22,520 bases of DNA, taken from Chromera velia. Its lineage: Eukaryota; Sar; Chromeraceae. The translations under genes and the position numbers were made by a program. Each line of letters starts with the position of its first letter. The first letter of the stretch is position 1. Of the stretch, positions 20,449 through 22,520 are shown in pieces. The notes under the pieces are model-generated. The model searched no databases. It was not told the origin of the DNA and was given only the letters and a program-made list of their open reading frames with translations. The DNA lies in NCBI GenBank assembly GCA_018398765.1, contig JAHBMJ010003591.1:67499-90018 (forward strand). The letters are read 5' to 3'.

Positions 20449-21033
20449 TGTGTTCATGAAGAAAAGGAGGGAGAAGAAGAAGAAACATATAGTCTGTCTG
20501 TCTGTCTGTTCGCTGCCGTGCTTGTTCTGTTGCGTCAATCTGTGACAAGTGCTGGAGGGTCATAGGCAAGAAGGCTGAAAGCGGTCAGAGAGCTTCCCGT
20601 GCGCGTCAGCCTGTGAGGTGTCATGGGAGTGAGAGGGAGTGCGTATGTCCTCTCCAGATTCGGCTTGGAGTCTCAGAAGTCAGGCCGTGAAGTTTTGTCA
20701 GGCTTCATACGTGCAGTAAAAAGTAGTGTGATTTTTTCTTTTCAACGACTTTGCAACACGATAAACTGCTTTGAAGAGGTCCACTCCTCATCTTCATTGC
20801 TCTGCTGCCTGCAGGAGGTGACGAACCAGCTTCAGAGATCTCTTCAGAAGGGGGGGGCGGGAGACGACAAGGGACCGAGGGGCGGGAGGTTCGACAGGCA
20901 CGCGCAGAATGAGGGCGCAGGAGCAGGGGCCAGCGCCATGTGGACGGACCTCTTGCCCAAGATGGCTCTGGGGGGCGCGCCGCCTGCTGAGGTTCTTGGC
21001 GGGGCGGCTGGCACGGCGGCTCCGCGTGCGTGA
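14866..21033 (+). CDS. EIF3L: Translation initiation factor eIF3 subunit L, eleven exons
   Basis: Subunit of the eIF3 complex, which binds the 40S ribosomal subunit during cytosolic translation initiation; the subunit carries a PCI domain. Exons: 14866-15449, 15855-16220, 16541-16604, 16907-16989, 17366-17509, 17935-18162, 18619-18775, 18994-19143, 19750-19836, 20222-20293, 20815-21033; 2154 nt, 717 residues, all phases consistent. Diagnostic stretches: LYKELFWRHIYSRL (about residue 152), WVWDILDEFIYQFQ (207-220), HMLGYFALICTLR ending exon 4, LPDWELL-like motifs absent, YYLSFAYFMLRRYHDCARIL across exons 5/6, FSFACPKF in exon 7 and the PCI region in exons 7-9. It is longer than human eIF3l (564 residues) through an acidic N-terminal extension of about 84 residues, a highly charged insertion at about 232-296, and a Gly/Ala-rich C-terminal tail after about 655. 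The ATG at 14866 is the first in frame. The exon 9 donor (GTGCGT at 19837) is chosen because only it keeps the conserved frame. Nine of ten acceptors end in TGCAG. Confidence 0.93.
17902..17932 (+). repeat. (GT)n tract abutting the exon 6 acceptor of eIF3l
   Basis: About fifteen GT dinucleotides run directly into GCAG at the 3' splice site (exon starts at 17935), in the place where a pyrimidine tract is expected. Confidence 0.9.
19214..19570. repeat. Long (CT)n then (GT)n tract in eIF3l intron 8
   Basis: About 60 bases rich in CT followed by nearly 300 bases of GT dinucleotides with TATG, GGTG and GCGT interruptions. It fills more than half of the intron 19144-19749. The long open frames across it on both strands are artefacts of the repeat. 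Confidence 0.95.
20354..20510. repeat. Compound tandem duplication with (GTCT)n in eIF3l intron 10
   Basis: Two copies of a unit made of a (GTCT)n run, then TTGTGT-CATGAAGAAAAG, a purine-rich AGAAGAAGAAA stretch and ACATATA. The unique parts are at about 20373-20413 and 20447-20490 and differ by a few bases. A third GTCT run follows. Wholly inside the intron 20294-20814. Confidence 0.85.
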
Positions 21034-21500
21034 AAGAACGAACGAATGAATTGATGCATGTGAATGTGTTGTTTATTTCTTTGTTGGTCTTTGTGGGCGA
21101 TGTAGACAGAGGAAAGGGGGCGTGGTAAAGAAATCACTGGGGGATTTTGGAAGAGGCTTAGTGATGCGCTCCCTGCAGTGTGCGAGTGGTTGAACCTTTC
21201 AGCCCTGCTTTCTTGTTCGAAATTTTGATGGATTTATACAGGGACGGGGTGTCGGTGCGTTGTGGGGGACAGCGGACTAATCGGACGATTGATCGACTCA
21301 GCAGTCCTCTAAAGTCGCCATCCTTTTCTCTTTTTCCTTTCCCTCTGACACATTCTCTCCGGTAACCTGCCAACGTGTCGCTCTTCCGCTCTCTCTCTTT
21401 CTCTCTGTGTGGTGGCTTTGCTCTGGGCTTTGCCACTGACTGATCGCATCAGCTGTAATAGGCGACTCTGGGGGGAGTCTCTGGCCTAAGATCTGGGGTG
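21034..21500. other. 3' flank of eIF3l, no gene seen
   Basis: Directly follows the eIF3l stop. It begins with a GAACGAACGAATGAATTGATG stretch and presumably includes the 3' UTR. No canonical polyadenylation signal was found close to the stop, and no credible frame on either strand. Confidence 0.45.
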
Positions 21501-22300
21501 AGCCTTTGGTTGAATCAATTTACATTGAATTAATTCTTGAAGTCAGGTGATTTGATGTATAATGTATAAAGTCCACTGTCAAAACATTCAAATCATAATT
21601 CGATTTTAAATTGATGTAAATCCCAATTAGAAGCTTCCAATAACAACTTAAACATTTTTTTTTTAAGTTTCTGCGCTTACATTCTTTTCTGGTATTAATT
21701 CAATAGAAGTAAAAACATTTTGTAGTGCGTAATGTTACTAGTAATTACTAGTAATGTTGCGATAGTTACTAGGAAAGTTAAGCCTAAAGTTAAGCTTTCT
21801 GGTTTATGTATATGTTTTCTTTTCTATTCTTCTAGTTAATTATTCTTCTCTGTGCCAGTTTCTATATTTTTTTCTAGTATTTTGTTCATGTGTTGCGATA
21901 TTTAAATAAAGTTGTTGCAAGTGATTTCAAATCGAAGTCTGTCGAAGTGAGTCGAAGTCTTTTCGCGCACCCAGATTATCGTAGCCCCGCGTGGCTACAG
22001 TGTGGTTTACGCCCCGTCATGTGCCCACGCGCTGTTGTATGCGTTTGTATTTCAAGTGTTTTCTAAAGGATAAAAATTATTTTAAATATTTTCGACTCTC
22101 AAACTTACTTTTCTGTAGTAGAATCTCGAAGAAACTCCTCGAAGATTATCATCTTCTCTCAGCTCTAGCATTTTCTGAGGATGTGTATCTAGCTTTTGAC
22201 TTAAAGAAAAAAACTGTATGAGGAAATCTGTATTTTCTTTCTTTTTTTTTGTGCAACGCCTAGAATTATCTTAGGAATTACGTATACATTCTTCTAAATT
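21501..22300. other. AT-rich non-coding island
   Basis: AT-rich with short internal inverted repeats such as TCAATTTACATTGAATT near 21518 and ACTAGTAATTACTAGT near 21737. A balanced patch at 21960-22040 includes a GTAGCC/GGCTAC hairpin. It resembles the AT-rich element region at 7008-9338 in composition, but no terminal repeats or target duplications were identified. Confidence 0.4.
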
Positions 22301-22416
22301 CCTATCTATTGGTGCAAGTCGAGATCGGAGATCCGGCAGTGAAAAAAACCTGGGTTCAAAGCCCCACTTCTCAGGGATCATTTATCAATGGTGTGTGTGT
22401 CTTAGTATCTATATAT

Positions 22417-22468
22417 AGAGGTGTGGGTGTGCCAGTAATTCAAGAGGTGTGGGTGTGCCAGTAATTCA
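22417..22468. repeat. Perfect 26-bp tandem duplication
   Basis: The 26-base unit starting AGAGGTGTGGGTGTGCCAGT at 22417 is repeated without change at 22443-22468. Confidence 0.9.
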
Positions 22469-22520
22469 CCTCTGTGTGTCTGTGACACTGTGTGTGTAAG
22501 AGAGAGCTAGAGGCGGGAGG

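Overview
This is a nuclear, intron-rich eukaryotic window. Both genes recognised with confidence encode cytosolic translation proteins split by many short GT-AG introns. Acceptors almost all end in TGCAG, and donors are variable but often GTCAGT or GTGAGT. Introns carry long (CT)n, (CA)n and (GT)n tracts, and AT-rich, transposon-bearing islands separate gene blocks. The N-terminus of the eL18 protein ([13 protein letters not shown]...) and the long charged insertion in eIF3l remind me of alveolate proteins, and a chromerid-type alga is my best guess. That placement is inference and was not checked against any database.

Layout. Bases 1-430: a foldback (long inverted repeat) element built from a CCAGGATTTTA-like motif, cut by the window edge. 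Bases 430-2600: no supportable gene. Bases 2619 to about 5513 (+): an unrecognised membrane protein gene of about six exons, with four hydrophobic helices and helical charged segments; its exon 4 start and 3' end are uncertain. Bases 5660-7000: non-coding, with a 77-bp tandem duplication and then an AT-rich island. Bases 7008-9338: a 2.3-kb terminal-inverted-repeat element flanked by a 5-bp duplication AGAAG. A second 397-bp element (7098-7494) with its own 8-bp duplication CCTATTTT sits inside it, and a decayed coding fragment lies at 8225-8947. Bases 9344-11286: no clear gene; a perfect 17-bp-stem hairpin at 10526-10572.

Bases 11287-14398 (-): ribosomal protein eL18, six coding exons, 191 residues, complete; its first coding exon is only the ATG. 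Bases 14866-21033 (+): translation initiation factor eIF3 subunit L, eleven exons, 717 residues, complete. These two genes are divergent, with their start codons 467 bp apart, so they probably share a promoter region and could be co-expressed for ribosome production and translation initiation. Bases 21034-22520: no gene seen; an AT-rich stretch, a weak tRNA-like B box and a 26-bp tandem duplication.

The reading-frame and splice-phase bookkeeping closes exactly for eL18 (576 nt) and eIF3l (2154 nt). I see no convincing new multi-gene system. The best candidates for novelty are the nested transposable elements, the foldback element and the unassigned membrane protein.
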